Assembly: GCF_000308375.1 (NCBI RefSeq)
Contig: NZ_BAFQ01000066.1
Span: forward strand, 50,331 to 114,330
DNA length: 64,000 bases
Reading direction: 5' to 3'
Source of the DNA: Nocardia aobensis NBRC 100429
GTDB taxonomy: Bacteria > Actinomycetota > Actinomycetes > Mycobacteriales > Mycobacteriaceae
Position numbers and translations under genes: made by a program. The notes beneath the pieces were generated by a model. The model was not told the DNA's origin, searched no databases, and saw only the letters and a list, made by a program, of their open reading frames with translations. Below, in pieces: positions 25,616 to 35,003 of the stretch. The stretch's first letter is position 1; every line of letters begins with the position of its first letter.

Positions 25616-26281
25616 TCAGCCCTCGGTGGATTTCTCGCGCCGCCGGGCGCGGCGCTGCTGGATGGCGGCGAAGCGGATCTCCAGCCCGGTCACAAACGAT
25701 TCCAGCGCCAATTCGAAACTCTCCGAGTCGATTTCGTCGGCCTTGGCGCGCAGCAGGTGCGCCTGTTCCAGGTGCGGGTAACGGTCGCGATAGACCTGGA
25801 CGTCGTCGACGAAGCCGCGGGAGAACGAGCCGATGGTCGAGCCCATCACCACATACCGGGTAGCCGCCCCGATCATGGTGGCCTGGCGGGGTGGCCACCC
25901 GGCGCCGACCAGGCCGCCGTGCACGGCGTCTGCCGCGCGCAGATTCTCCTCCCGCTTACCGGGGCCGGAGGCCAGGTAGGGGACGAAGTTGGGGTGGCGG
26001 ACCAGGGCCGCGCGGTAGGAACGCGCCCACGAGACGAGGCCGGTGCGCCAGTCGGCGGTCTCGAAGGCCGAGGCGTCCACATGGGACATGATGCCGGCGG
26101 CGATATCGTCGAGCAGATCGTCCTTGGTGGGATAGTGGCCGTACAGCGAGGCCGCCTGAACGCCCAGTTCGGCGGCCAGTTTCCGCATCGAGAGCTCGGG
26201 TAGTCCGTCGCGGTCGATCAATTCCAGTGCCGTCTCGCGGATGCGTTCGCGACTCAGTAGCGGTACCCGTGGCCGGGGCAT
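25616..26281 (-). CDS. TetR/AcrR family transcriptional regulator
   Basis: A 221-residue TetR protein. The helix-turn-helix is at residues 10-55: SRERIRETALELIDRDG, then LSMRKLAAELGVQAASLYGHY. The C-terminal ligand domain is longer than the minimal type and is poorly conserved. The ATG at 26281 is chosen because AGGAGG lies eight bases before it; a GTG nine bases upstream would overlap that site. It is divergent from an acyl-CoA degradation operon with operator-like palindromes between them, so it is likely the local repressor, released by an acyl-CoA. Confidence 0.85.
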   Translation of the reverse strand: MPRPRVPLLSRERIRETALELIDRDGLPELSMRKLAAELGVQAASLYGHYPTKDDLLDDIAAGIMSHVDASAFETADWRTGLVSWARSYRAALVRHPNFVPYLASGPGKREENLRAADAVHGGLVGAGWPPRQATMIGAATRYVVMGSTIGSFSRGFVDDVQVYRDRYPHLEQAHLLRAKADEIDSESFELALESFVTGLEIRFAAIQQRRARRREKSTEG

Positions 26282-26357
26282 CCTCGCCACCTCCTTCGCC
26301 GCGACACCGATCCGTGCCGAGTCAACCTACACCGTCCGGGACCGGGGCCTTGAACAT

Positions 26358-26410
26358 CCGAACAGTGTTAGTTTATCGTGGCGGTAGATACCTAACAACG
26401 TTCGGTTAGG
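26358..26410. promoter_or_regulatory. Operator region between TetR and the acyl-CoA operon
   Basis: CCTAACAACGTTCGGTTAGG at 26391-26410 is an inverted repeat (CCTAAC and GTTAGG, spacer eight) that overlaps the RBS TAGGAG of the acyl-CoA dehydrogenase. A related half, CCGAACAGTGTTAG at 26358-26371, reads as an inverted partner of CTAACAACGTTCGG with two mismatches. The layout fits two sites for the divergent TetR protein, covering promoter and ribosome binding site. Confidence 0.6.
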
Positions 26411-26422
26411 AGTTTTCCCGTC

Positions 26423-27574
26423 ATGGATCTGGAACTCGGCGATGCCCACCGCGAGCTGCGCGAGGTCGCCCGCGCGTGGGTCGAGAAGGAGGTCGTGCCC
26501 TATGCCGCGGCCTGGGACCGCGCCGAATCGGTGGATACCGCGATCGTGCGCAAGCTCGGTGACATGGGCTTTCTCGGCATCGAGATCCCGGAGGAACACG
26601 GCGGTTCGGGCGGCGACGCGCTGTCGTACTGCCTGCTGCTCGAAGAACTCGGCCGCGGCGACAGCTCGGTGCGCGGCATCGTCTCGGTCTCGCTCGGCCT
26701 GGTCGGCAAATCGCTCGAGACCTACGGCAGCGAACAGCAGAAACAGGACTGGCTGCCGCGCCTGTGCGCGGGGGAGTCACTGGGCTGCTTCGGCCTCACC
26801 GAACCGGGCACCGGATCCGACGCGGCGAATCTGACCACCCGCGCGGTCCGCGACGGCGAGGACTGGGTGCTCACCGGCACCAAGATGTTCATCACCAACG
26901 GCACCTGGGCCGATATCGCGCTGATCTTCGCCCGCACCGGCCAACCGGGGCCCAAGGGGGTCACCGCCTTCCTCGTGCCCACGGACGCATCGGGTTTCGG
27001 CCGCACCGAGATCAAGGGCAAGCTCGGCCTGCGTGGCCAGGCCACCGCGGAAATCGTGCTCGACGGAGTGCGGGTGCCGGACTCGGCGCGACTCGGCGGC
27101 GAGGGGCAAGGCTTCCGGATCGCGATGGCCGCCCTCGACAAGGGGCGCATGGGCGTGGCCGCCGGATGCGTCGGTGTGGCCCGCGCCTGTCTCGAGGCCG
27201 CCGTGCGCTACGCCGGAGAACGCGAACAGTTCGGCAAACCGATCGCCTCCTACCAGCTGGTCCAGGAGTTGATCGCCGATATCGCCGTGGACGTGGAGGC
27301 CGCGCGGCTGCTGGCCTGGCGGGTCGCCGACCTGGTCGAGCGCGGCCGGCCGTTCGGCACCGAGGCGTCGGTGGCGAAGCTGTTCGCCAGCGAGGCCGCG
27401 GTGAAGGCGGCGAACAACGCCATCCAGGTCTTCGGCGGCTACGGGTACATCGACGAGTACCCGGTGTCGAAGTATCTCCGCGATGCGCGGGTGCTCACCC
27501 TCTACGAAGGCACCAGCCAGATCCAGAAACTACTCATCGGCCGCGCCCTCACCGGCGTGAACGCCTTCGTGTGA
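26423..27574 (+). CDS. Acyl-CoA dehydrogenase
   Basis: A 383-residue acyl-CoA dehydrogenase of the short/medium-chain type that introduces a 2,3 double bond using FAD. It has FGLTEPGTGSDAAN (FAD and substrate loop), KMFITNG, the C-terminal QVFGGYGYIDEYPVSKYLRDAR, and LYEGTSQIQ with Glu362 as the probable catalytic base. First gene of a five-gene operon with an SDR, a second dehydrogenase, an acyl-CoA ligase and a MaoC hydratase. RBS TAGGAG is ten bases upstream and overlaps the putative TetR operator. Confidence 0.92.
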   Translation: MDLELGDAHRELREVARAWVEKEVVPYAAAWDRAESVDTAIVRKLGDMGFLGIEIPEEHGGSGGDALSYCLLLEELGRGDSSVRGIVSVSLGLVGKSLETYGSEQQKQDWLPRLCAGESLGCFGLTEPGTGSDAANLTTRAVRDGEDWVLTGTKMFITNGTWADIALIFARTGQPGPKGVTAFLVPTDASGFGRTEIKGKLGLRGQATAEIVLDGVRVPDSARLGGEGQGFRIAMAALDKGRMGVAAGCVGVARACLEAAVRYAGEREQFGKPIASYQLVQELIADIAVDVEAARLLAWRVADLVERGRPFGTEASVAKLFASEAAVKAANNAIQVFGGYGYIDEYPVSKYLRDARVLTLYEGTSQIQKLLIGRALTGVNAFV

Positions 27575-27599
27575 CAACCGATTGCGAGGAGAGAATTCG

Positions 27600-28358
27600 A
27601 TGACAGATCAGCGCAGAGTGGCCGTGGTGACCGGGGCCGCCCGGGGCATCGGCGCGGCCACCGCGGCCCGGCTGGCCGCCGACGGGGCGGCCGTCGCCAT
27701 CGCCGACCTCGACGAGAACGCCTGCAAGACAACCGCGGACGAGATCGTCGCGTCCGGCGGCGTGGCCGTCCCGCTGGCCTGCGATGTCACCGACGAGGCG
27801 AGCGTCGACTCCGCCTTCGATCGTGTCGCCGCGGAACTGGGGTCGCTCGACATCCTGGTCAACAACGCCGGCGTGCTGCGCGACAATCTGCTGTTCAAGA
27901 TGTCGGCCGACGACTGGGACACCGTGATGTCGGTCCACCTGCGCGGTGCGTTCCTGTGTTCGCGTGCGGCACAACGGCATATGGTCGCCCGCCGGTACGG
28001 CAAGATCGTCAACACCTCCAGCGTCTCGGCGCTCGGCAACCGCGGGCAGGCCAACTACTCGGCCGCCAAGATGGGCATTCAGGGACTCACCCGCACCCTG
28101 GCGATCGAACTGGGCCCCTACGGCATCACCGTCAACGCGGTGGCCCCCGGCTTCATCGTCACCGAGATGACCGCCGCCACCGCGGCCCGCGTCGGCGTGA
28201 GTGTCGAAGAGTGGCAGGCGAAATCGGCCGAGATCACGCCGGTGCGCCGGGTCGGCCGCCCCGAGGACATCGCCAACACCGTGGCCTTCCTCGCCTCCGA
28301 CGAGGCGTCCTTCATCACCGGCCAGACCATTTACGTCGACGGCGGCCGTCGGCTCTGA
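27600..28358 (+). CDS. SDR family oxidoreductase (3-hydroxyacyl-CoA dehydrogenase-like)
   Basis: A 252-residue classical SDR of the FabG-like type: VVTGAARGIGAATAARL at the N-terminus, NNAGVLRDNLL, catalytic SSVSALGNRGQANYSAAK with the YxxxK pair, and PVRRVGRPEDIA. Placed between two acyl-CoA dehydrogenases and with a MaoC hydratase in the operon, it is best read as the 3-hydroxyacyl-CoA dehydrogenase of a beta-oxidation cycle. RBS GAGGAGAG lies seven bases before the ATG at 27600. The stop is 20 bases before the next gene. Confidence 0.9.
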   Translation: MTDQRRVAVVTGAARGIGAATAARLAADGAAVAIADLDENACKTTADEIVASGGVAVPLACDVTDEASVDSAFDRVAAELGSLDILVNNAGVLRDNLLFKMSADDWDTVMSVHLRGAFLCSRAAQRHMVARRYGKIVNTSSVSALGNRGQANYSAAKMGIQGLTRTLAIELGPYGITVNAVAPGFIVTEMTAATAARVGVSVEEWQAKSAEITPVRRVGRPEDIANTVAFLASDEASFITGQTIYVDGGRRL

Positions 28359-28378
28359 AACCCGTCCAGGAGAACATC

Positions 28379-29536
28379 ATGCGCAGAACAGGCTTCACCG
28401 CAGACCACGACGCCTTCCGTGGCACCATCCGCAAATTCGTCGAGACCGAAGTGGCTCCGGTCTACGACACGTGGTTGGAGGCGGGCATCGTGCCCCGCGA
28501 GTTCTATTACAAGCTGGCCGAATTGGGCGTCTTCGGTATCGAGGTGCCCGAGGAATACGGCGGCGCCGGCATCGAGTCGTTCCGGTTCCAGGCGATCCTC
28601 ATGGAGGAAACGGCACGGGCGGGTGTGTCGTTCGGCGGCTCCAGTGTGCACGTCGGGCTGTGCCTGCCGTATCTGAAGAAGCTCGCGACCGAGGAGCAGA
28701 AAAAGCGCTGGCTGCCCGGATTCGCCGCCGGTGAGATCATGTTCGCCATCGCCATGACCGAACCCGGCACCGGCTCGGATCTGGCCGGAATGCGCACCAC
28801 CGCCAAACTTTCCGAGGACGGCACGCACTATGTGCTCAACGGCGCCAAGACGTTCATCACCGGCGGTGTCAACGCCGACCGGGTGATCGTCTGCGCCCGC
28901 ACCGCCCCGCCCCGGGAGGACGACCGCCGCTTCGGCATCTCCCTGCTCGTGGTCGACACCACCTCGCCGGGCTACACGATCGGCCGCAAACTCGACAAAC
29001 TGGGCCTGCGAAGCTCCGATACCGCCGAGTTGAACTTCACCGACGTCCGGGTGCCCGTCGAGGATCTGCTGGGCGAGGAGAACAAAGGCTTCTCCTATCT
29101 CGGCCAGAATCTGCCCCAGGAGCGGTTCTCCATCGCCGCCGGCGCCTATGCCCAGGCCGCGGCCGCGGTGCGGTTCGCGCAGGAATACACCCAGCAGCGC
29201 AACGTCTTCGGCAAACCCGTCGCCTCGTTCCAGAACACCAAATTCGAACTCGCCGCCTGCAAGGCCGAGGTCGACGCGGCCGAGGCCGTGGTGGATCGGG
29301 CCCTCGACGCCCTCGACGCCGGTGAACTGAGCGCCGCCGACGCCGCCTCGGCGAAACTGTTCTGCACCGAGGTCGCCGCGCGGGTCATCGACCGCTGTCT
29401 GCAGCTGCACGGCGGCTACGGATTCATCAACGAATATCCGATCGCCCGGCTGTATGCCGACAACCGGGTCAATCGCATCTACGGCGGGACGAACGAGGTC
29501 ATGAAGATGATCATCGCCAAGGATATGGGGCTGTGA
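28379..29536 (+). CDS. Acyl-CoA dehydrogenase, second of the operon
   Basis: A 385-residue acyl-CoA dehydrogenase, distinct from the first. It has AMTEPGTGSDLAGM, KTFITGG and LHGGYGFINEYPIARLYAD. The usual Glu of the EGT motif is Gly here (IYGGTNE), and the catalytic base is more likely Glu248 in PQERFSIAAG, the position used in isovaleryl- and long-chain-type enzymes. This difference suggests a branched or bulky acyl-CoA. The start follows CCAGGAGAA. The stop overlaps the ligase start (GTGA). Confidence 0.9.
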   Translation: MRRTGFTADHDAFRGTIRKFVETEVAPVYDTWLEAGIVPREFYYKLAELGVFGIEVPEEYGGAGIESFRFQAILMEETARAGVSFGGSSVHVGLCLPYLKKLATEEQKKRWLPGFAAGEIMFAIAMTEPGTGSDLAGMRTTAKLSEDGTHYVLNGAKTFITGGVNADRVIVCARTAPPREDDRRFGISLLVVDTTSPGYTIGRKLDKLGLRSSDTAELNFTDVRVPVEDLLGEENKGFSYLGQNLPQERFSIAAGAYAQAAAAVRFAQEYTQQRNVFGKPVASFQNTKFELAACKAEVDAAEAVVDRALDALDAGELSAADAASAKLFCTEVAARVIDRCLQLHGGYGFINEYPIARLYADNRVNRIYGGTNEVMKMIIAKDMGL

Positions 29537-31017
29537 ACGCGACGCTGTCGCTGGCGAGCATCCTCGCCGAACCGGCGCGACGCCGCCCCGATCACATCGC
29601 GCTCGTCGAGGGCGACCGGCGATTCACCTTCGCCGAATTGTGGCGTGCGGCAAGGGAACAGGCCGGCGCGCTGATCGAGCGCGGCATCCGGCCGGGGGAC
29701 CGGGTCGCGCTCATGTGCCCGAATACGGCCGAATTTCCCCGCGCCTACTACGCGATCCTCGCGGCCGGGGCGACGGTGGTGCCGGTGCATCTGCTGCTCA
29801 CCGCCGACGAGGCCGAATTCGTTCTGCGTGACAGCGGGGCGACGCTGCTGATCTGCCATCCGCAGGTGGAATCGGTCGGCGCGGAAGCGGCCCGGCGGGT
29901 CGGAATCGCCTGCCTGCGCCCGGAAAGCCTTGTGGGCGAGGCCATTGCGCTGTTCGTGCCGCGTTCCCCACTGGATACGGCGGTGGTGTTCTACACCAGC
30001 GGGACCACCGGCCGGCCCAAGGGTGCGGAGCTGAGCCATCTCAATATGGTCATGTGCGCCACCGTGAACAGCTTCGATGCCAACGATGTGCACCGCGACG
30101 ACATCGCCCTCGGTGCACTGCCGCTGTTCCACGTGTTCGGGCAGACGGTCTCGATGAACTCCACCTGGCGGGCCGGTGCCACGCTCGTGCTGATGCCGAG
30201 ATTCACCGCGCCCGAGGCGATTCGGCTGATGGTGACCGAACGGGTGAACACCTTCCACGGTGTCCCGACGATGTATCACGGACTGATCGAGGCGGCCGCC
30301 GACGCCGACGAACTACCCGCACTGCGGCTGTGTATCTCCGGTGGCGCGACATTGCCGCTGCCGGTGCTGGAACGGTTCGAGGAGGTGTTCGACGCGCAGA
30401 TCCTCGAGGGGTACGGGCTGTCGGAGACCTCACCGACGGCCGCGGTGAATCAGCCGGTCTTCGGACCGCGGCCCGGCACCGTCGGGCATCCGGTCTGGGG
30501 CGTGGACGTGGAGATCGCCGATCCCGGCGTCAGCGACCGCATCGAATTGCTGCCGGCCGGCAGCGTCGGTGAGGTGGTGGTGCGCGGGCACAACGTGTTC
30601 AGCGGCTACACCGGCAATCCGGAGGCGAGCGCGCGGGCCGTGGTCGACGGCTGGTTCCGCACCGGCGACCTCGGCGTGCGCGACGAGCAGGGTTATCTGC
30701 GGATCGTCGACCGGATCAAGGAGATGATCATCCGCGGCGGATTCAACGTCTACCCCACCGAAGTGGAGGAGGCGCTGCTGCGGCATCCGACGATCGCGCA
30801 GGTGGCGGTGATCGGGGTGCCGGACGAGAACTACGGCGAGGAGATCGTGGCGGTCGTCGTGCCCGCCGGTGAGATCAGCGCCGAAGAGGTCATCGCCTAC
30901 GGCCGCGAGCATGTGGCACGGTACAAATATCCGCGGCGGGTGGAGTTCGTCTCCGAGCTACCGCTGGGGCCCACGCACAAGGTCCTCAAACGCGAACTGA
31001 AACAACGTTTCATGTGA
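29533..31017 (+). CDS. Acyl-CoA synthetase (AMP-forming, FadD-like)
   Basis: A 494-residue AMP-forming ligase that activates a carboxylic acid to its CoA ester. The P-loop-like motif is FYTSGTTGRPKGAELSH, then YGLSETSP, the hinge GDLGVRDEQGYLRIVDR and the C-terminal lysine region PLGPTHKVLKREL. Length is normal. The GTG at 29533 overlaps the upstream stop by four bases, so translation is coupled. In the operon it supplies the CoA ester for the two dehydrogenases. The chain-length preference cannot be read. Confidence 0.92.
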   Translation: MNATLSLASILAEPARRRPDHIALVEGDRRFTFAELWRAAREQAGALIERGIRPGDRVALMCPNTAEFPRAYYAILAAGATVVPVHLLLTADEAEFVLRDSGATLLICHPQVESVGAEAARRVGIACLRPESLVGEAIALFVPRSPLDTAVVFYTSGTTGRPKGAELSHLNMVMCATVNSFDANDVHRDDIALGALPLFHVFGQTVSMNSTWRAGATLVLMPRFTAPEAIRLMVTERVNTFHGVPTMYHGLIEAAADADELPALRLCISGGATLPLPVLERFEEVFDAQILEGYGLSETSPTAAVNQPVFGPRPGTVGHPVWGVDVEIADPGVSDRIELLPAGSVGEVVVRGHNVFSGYTGNPEASARAVVDGWFRTGDLGVRDEQGYLRIVDRIKEMIIRGGFNVYPTEVEEALLRHPTIAQVAVIGVPDENYGEEIVAVVVPAGEISAEEVIAYGREHVARYKYPRRVEFVSELPLGPTHKVLKRELKQRFM

Positions 31018-31057
31018 CCCGGCGGCTTACGCCCCGGCAGCACGAAAGGGACGAGAT

Positions 31058-31510
31058 ATGACCGATTTCGCAGACCTGGACGCCCTCGCCGCGGCCGTGG
31101 GCACCGAACTCGGTGTCAGCGACTGGTTGCAGGTCGACCAGGACCGCATCGATACCTTCGCCGACGCCACCGGCGACCACCAGTGGATCCACGTCGACGC
31201 CGAGAAGGCCGCGCAGGGCCCCTACGGGCACACCATCGCCCACGGATTCCTCACGCTGTCGCTGCTGGTGCCGCTGACCAACCAGGCGACCACGGTGGGC
31301 GGCATCACGATGGGAATCAACTACGGGCTCAACAAGGTTCGCTTCATCACGCCGGTCCCGTCCGGCGGCCGCATCCGTGCCCGCGTCCACCTGGACTCGG
31401 TCTCCGAGATCCCCGGCGGCATCCAGGCGGTGCGGACGGTCACCATCGAACTGGACGGTGCGGACAAGCCCGCGTGCGTCGCGGAAAGCATCGTGCGCTA
31501 CCTGAGGTGA
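31058..31510 (+). CDS. MaoC-like enoyl-CoA hydratase
   Basis: A 150-residue single hot-dog MaoC protein. The hydratase motif is FADATGDHQWIHVD with the Asp/His pair, then GPYGHTIAHGFLTLSL. It adds water to a 2-enoyl-CoA, giving the (R)-3-hydroxyacyl-CoA, which fits the SDR in the same operon. The RBS GAAAGGGACGAG precedes the ATG at 31058. A strong hairpin follows 8 bases after the stop. Confidence 0.92.
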   Translation: MTDFADLDALAAAVGTELGVSDWLQVDQDRIDTFADATGDHQWIHVDAEKAAQGPYGHTIAHGFLTLSLLVPLTNQATTVGGITMGINYGLNKVRFITPVPSGGRIRARVHLDSVSEIPGGIQAVRTVTIELDGADKPACVAESIVRYLR

Positions 31511-31517
31511 GCGTGGG

Positions 31518-31554
31518 CCGCGGCGGGGCGGAATTCGGTCCGCTCCCGTCGCGG
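31518..31554 (+). terminator. Terminator of the acyl-CoA operon
   Basis: CCGCGGCGGG, GCGGA, loop ATTCGG, TCCGC, T, CCCGTCGCGG: a long hairpin with an outer ten-base stem (one mismatch) and inner five-base stem, 7 bases past the MaoC stop. It also lies upstream of the convergent trpD end. Confidence 0.6.
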
Positions 31555-31610
31555 CGTCAACGTCGGCCGGGCAACACTGTGAGGCCGGGCCGGATTGTCG
31601 CGTGCGGCTC

Positions 31611-32663
31611 TTACTCGCCGAGTTCGTTGCTCATTTTCACCCAGCGGTCCAGGAGTTGAGTGGCGGCGCCCGAATCGACCGAGGCGGCCGCCCGCTCCAG
31701 GGCGGGACGCAGCAGCTCGTGGATATCGGTGCGGGCGGTCTCGGGGGTCAGCTCGAAGGCGACGATCGCGGCGGCCGAATTGAGCAGGACCGCGTCGCGG
31801 ACCGGCCCCGGGGCGCCGTCGAACATGTCGCGGGCGATCGCGGCGTTCACCGTCGCGTCGCCGCCGCGCAGCGCCGCCGGATCCACGCGCGGGATGCCCA
31901 GGCGCGTCGGGTCGATGACGGTCTCGTACTTCTCACCCGCGGCGACGACCCACACGTCGGTGGTGTCGGCGGTGGTGATCTCGTCGAGGCCGTCGTTACC
32001 GCGCACCACCAGGGCGTTCGCGCCGCGTTCGGCGAACGCCCCGGCGATCACCGGGACGAGCTCGGCGAACGCACAGCCGATCAGGCCCGCGCTCGGCTGC
32101 GCCGGATTGGTCAGCGGGCCCAGCACGTTGAAGACCGTCGGAATGCCGATCTCCTTGCGCGCCGGACCGGCGAACCGCAGCGCCGGATGAAACAGCGGGG
32201 CGAAGCAGAAACCGATGCCCACCTCGCGCACACACCGAGCCACCGACTCCGGGCTCAACGCGATCCGCACTCCCAGCGCCTCGAGTACGTCCGCGCCGCC
32301 GCTCTTCGACGAGGCCGCCCGGTTACCGTGCTTCACCACCGGAATGCCCGCCGCGGACACCACGATCGAGGACATGGTGGAGATATTGACCGTGCCGGAC
32401 CGGTCGCCGCCGGTGCCGACGATGTCGACCGCGCCCAGATCGAGCGAGACCCGCCGGGCATGGCTCAACATGCCGGTCGCGAGGCCGGACAGCTCGATCG
32501 CGGTGGGGCCTTTCATCTTGATGGCCACGCCGAAGGCCGCGATCTGCGCCTGAGTGGCGTTGTCGGAGAAGATCTCGTCGATCGCCCACGCCGCCTCCTC
32601 CGCGGTCAGATCGACCCCGTCGGTCAGGGCACCGAGAATCTCGGGCCAGCTGCGCGCGCTCAT
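31611..32663 (-). CDS. trpD: Anthranilate phosphoribosyltransferase
   Basis: TrpD joins anthranilate to PRPP in tryptophan synthesis. The 350-residue protein has the PRPP loop GTGGDRSGTVNIST, KHGNRAASSKSGGADVLEALG and the anthranilate-site FNVLGPLTNPA. Start ATG at 32663 (MSARSWPEIL) has GGGAGATG upstream; a GTG three bases earlier is possible. No other trp genes are near. The position next to ctaE matches my memory of Rv2192c next to Rv2193 in M. tuberculosis. Confidence 0.95.
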   Translation of the reverse strand: MSARSWPEILGALTDGVDLTAEEAAWAIDEIFSDNATQAQIAAFGVAIKMKGPTAIELSGLATGMLSHARRVSLDLGAVDIVGTGGDRSGTVNISTMSSIVVSAAGIPVVKHGNRAASSKSGGADVLEALGVRIALSPESVARCVREVGIGFCFAPLFHPALRFAGPARKEIGIPTVFNVLGPLTNPAQPSAGLIGCAFAELVPVIAGAFAERGANALVVRGNDGLDEITTADTTDVWVVAAGEKYETVIDPTRLGIPRVDPAALRGGDATVNAAIARDMFDGAPGPVRDAVLLNSAAAIVAFELTPETARTDIHELLRPALERAAASVDSGAATQLLDRWVKMSNELGE

Positions 32664-32754
32664 CACATCTCCCGTTCGCGATCGGACACCCGCATCGGCC
32701 GTCCGCGCGGGCGGGGGCAGGCCGTGGATCGCCGGTGGCCGCCCGGCTAGCAGC

Positions 32755-33222
32755 CTAATCGGCGGAGGCAATTTCTTTGTATCCGCTCGGCTGAAGCGCA
32801 TCCCAGCCCGTCGCGGTGCCCTCGTGCCGCTGGGCCAATCCCGCCATCCGCGAACGTTCCTGTGCACAGTGCAGCGCATCCAGGATCTGCACCCGCTGTA
32901 ATACCAATTCGATATGACCGTCGGCCGCATCGTCCGGCGGGACATCGGTCTCGGCATCGGCCGCCGACGGTGCGGCGGGGGAGTAGCCGTCCTGGGCGGC
33001 GATGTCCACGACCTCGTCCCGGGCCGCGGCCGGGATGCGCAGATGATGACGAAGCAGGGCCTGCTCGTCGGCGCGCCAGGCGGTCGCGCGGTCCAGCGCG
33101 CTCGAGCAGGCTTCGGCATCGTCGAAACTGGACACAACGACCACCAGATCCGTTCGTGCCGGATCCAATTCCGTCGCCGCGCCCCGGCCCGACAGCCGCT
33201 GCCACACCGATCGAATTCCCAT
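32755..33222 (-). CDS. Conserved-looking unknown protein between trpD and ctaE
   Basis: I do not recognise this 155-residue protein. It has no signal peptide or membrane segment. The N-terminus [14 protein letters not shown] is basic, then [36 protein letters not shown], and an acidic, Pro/Ala-rich middle; the C-terminal 40 residues are helical with YKEIAS near the end. The ATG at 33222 follows AAGGCGGG; a GTG further upstream is possible. It is on the same strand as trpD, 91 bases upstream of it, and divergent from ctaE. Confidence 0.6.
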   Translation of the reverse strand: MGIRSVWQRLSGRGAATELDPARTDLVVVVSSFDDAEACSSALDRATAWRADEQALLRHHLRIPAAARDEVVDIAAQDGYSPAAPSAADAETDVPPDDAADGHIELVLQRVQILDALHCAQERSRMAGLAQRHEGTATGWDALQPSGYKEIASAD

Positions 33223-33418
33223 TCCACCCGCCTTCTTCCGCGCCCGGACGCAGCATCGCATACCCGCGATATCCGCTGGTCACCATGGTGACATCGGTGC
33301 TCGACCCGGGAATTCACCGGACACGCCGCACCGGCCCCCAGACCCGCACGCGCGCTGCCGATTCCGAGGCCGACACCCCGAATTCGCACCCGGCTACGCC
33401 TGTCGTACTACGACGAGT

Positions 33419-33431
33419 CATACTTACCGGC
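33419..33431 (+). promoter_or_regulatory. Leaderless-type promoter for ctaE
   Basis: CATACT/ATACTT at 33419-33425 ends about six bases before the GTG at 33432 and there is no ribosome binding site. This is the geometry of a leaderless transcript. Confidence 0.45.
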
Positions 33432-34043
33432 GTGACGACCGCAGTAGGGACCCCAGGATCGGCCATTACTCAGCGTGTGCATTCGCTGAACCGGCCCAAC
33501 ATGGTCAGCGTCGGAACCATCATCTGGCTGTCGAGCGAGCTGATGTTCTTCGCCGGCCTCTTCGCCATGTACTTCGTCGCTCGTGCCCAGGCTCATGGCA
33601 ACTGGCCGCCGGAACCGACCGAGCTGAACCTCAAGCTCGCCGTGCCGGTCACGGCCGTGCTGATCGCCTCCTCGTTCACCTGCCAGATGGGTGTGTTCTC
33701 GGCCGAGCGCGGCGATGTCTTCGGCCTGCGCCGCTGGTACCTGGTCACCTTCTTCATGGGCGCGTTCTTCGTGGCCGGTCAGGGCACCGAGTACCACGCG
33801 CTGTACCAAGAGGGCACCACCATCTCGAGCAGCATCTACGGCTCGGTGTTCTTCATCACCACCGGCTTCCACGGTCTGCACGTCATCGGCGGTCTCATCG
33901 CGTTCATCTTCCTGCTGATTCGCACCAAGGTCAGTAAGTTCACGCCGGCCCAGGCCACTGCGGCCATCGTCGTCTCCTACTACTGGCACTTCGTCGACAT
34001 CGTCTGGATCGGGTTGTTCGCCACGATCTACTTCGTCCGCTAG
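33432..34043 (+). CDS. ctaE: Cytochrome c oxidase subunit III
   Basis: Subunit III of the aa3 oxidase: 203 residues, five hydrophobic segments. It has [22 protein letters not shown] near the N-terminus, GTEYHAL, and the C-terminal [11 protein letters not shown] and [14 protein letters not shown]. It stabilises the catalytic subunit. The GTG at 33432 has no RBS and a -10-like box just upstream. It leads the ctaE-qcrC-qcrA-qcrB operon, a standard actinobacterial order that couples the bc1 complex and oxidase into a supercomplex. Confidence 0.95.
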   Translation: MTTAVGTPGSAITQRVHSLNRPNMVSVGTIIWLSSELMFFAGLFAMYFVARAQAHGNWPPEPTELNLKLAVPVTAVLIASSFTCQMGVFSAERGDVFGLRRWYLVTFFMGAFFVAGQGTEYHALYQEGTTISSSIYGSVFFITTGFHGLHVIGGLIAFIFLLIRTKVSKFTPAQATAAIVVSYYWHFVDIVWIGLFATIYFVR

Positions 34044-34124
34044 CCGGACGGCGGCCGTCACGCGCGGTCCGCGACAAATACACACTTTGCACAAGTCGGT
34101 TCCGTCTACTCCAAAGGGACACAG

Positions 34125-35003
34125 ATGAGTTCATCTCCCCCGTCAGCGCCAGATCCCACGAGCGGGATCGGCAGCGCTGAGAACAACCAGGCCATCAAGA
34201 CCCGCAAGCAGCGCCGGATGCGCCGCAAGCTCGCCGGCGGTCTGGTTCTTCTGATGGGCCTCGTCGGAGCCGGCTTCGCGGCATCGGCGCTCACCCCGCA
34301 CGCACAGGTCGCGACGGCCAACGAGGATCAGTCGGCGCTGATTCGCGAGGGTAAGCAGATCTACGAGACCTCCTGCATCACCTGTCACGGCGCCAACCTG
34401 CAGGGTGTGCAGGACCGCGGCCCCAGCCTGATCGGTGTCGGCGAGGCTGCGGTCTACTTCCAGGTGTCCACCGGTCGCATGCCCGCCGCGGGCAACGGCG
34501 CGCAGATCCAGCGCAAGCCCCCGAAGTTCGACGCCCGCCAGACCGACGCGCTGGGCGCGTACGTGGCGGCCAACGGCGGCGGCCCGACCGTGGTCCGCGA
34601 CCCGAACGGCGAGATCGCGCAGGATTCCCTGATCAAGGGGGCCGACCTGGGCCGCGGTGGCGAGTTGTTCCGCCTCAACTGCGCGTCCTGCCACAACTTC
34701 ACCGGTAAGGGCGGTGCGCTGTCCTCCGGCAAGTTCGCGCCGCCGCTGGAACCGGCCAACGCGCAGCAGATCTACACCGCGATGCTCACCGGCCCGCAGA
34801 ACATGCCGAAATTCTCCGACCGGCAGCTGTCTCCGGAGGAGAAGCGTGACATCGTGGCCTATGTGAAGGACCGCACCGAGACCACGCCGGAGGCCGGATA
34901 CGGCCTGGGCGGTTTCGGTCCCGCGACCGAGGCCATCGCCATCTGGGTCGCCGGCATCATCGTGCTGGTCGGCGCCGCGATGTGGATCGGATCGCGATCA
35001 TGA
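34125..35003 (+). CDS. qcrC: Dihaem cytochrome c subunit of the bc1 complex
   Basis: QcrC is the membrane-anchored dihaem cytochrome c that hands electrons directly to CtaC. The 292-residue protein has a cytoplasmic N-terminus, an anchor helix ([17 protein letters not shown]), two haem sites CITCH and CASCH, Met ligands in STGRMPA and PQNMPKF, and a C-terminal helix. It is 81 bases after ctaE and overlaps qcrA by four bases (ATGA). Confidence 0.96.
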   Translation: MSSSPPSAPDPTSGIGSAENNQAIKTRKQRRMRRKLAGGLVLLMGLVGAGFAASALTPHAQVATANEDQSALIREGKQIYETSCITCHGANLQGVQDRGPSLIGVGEAAVYFQVSTGRMPAAGNGAQIQRKPPKFDARQTDALGAYVAANGGGPTVVRDPNGEIAQDSLIKGADLGRGGELFRLNCASCHNFTGKGGALSSGKFAPPLEPANAQQIYTAMLTGPQNMPKFSDRQLSPEEKRDIVAYVKDRTETTPEAGYGLGGFGPATEAIAIWVAGIIVLVGAAMWIGSRS

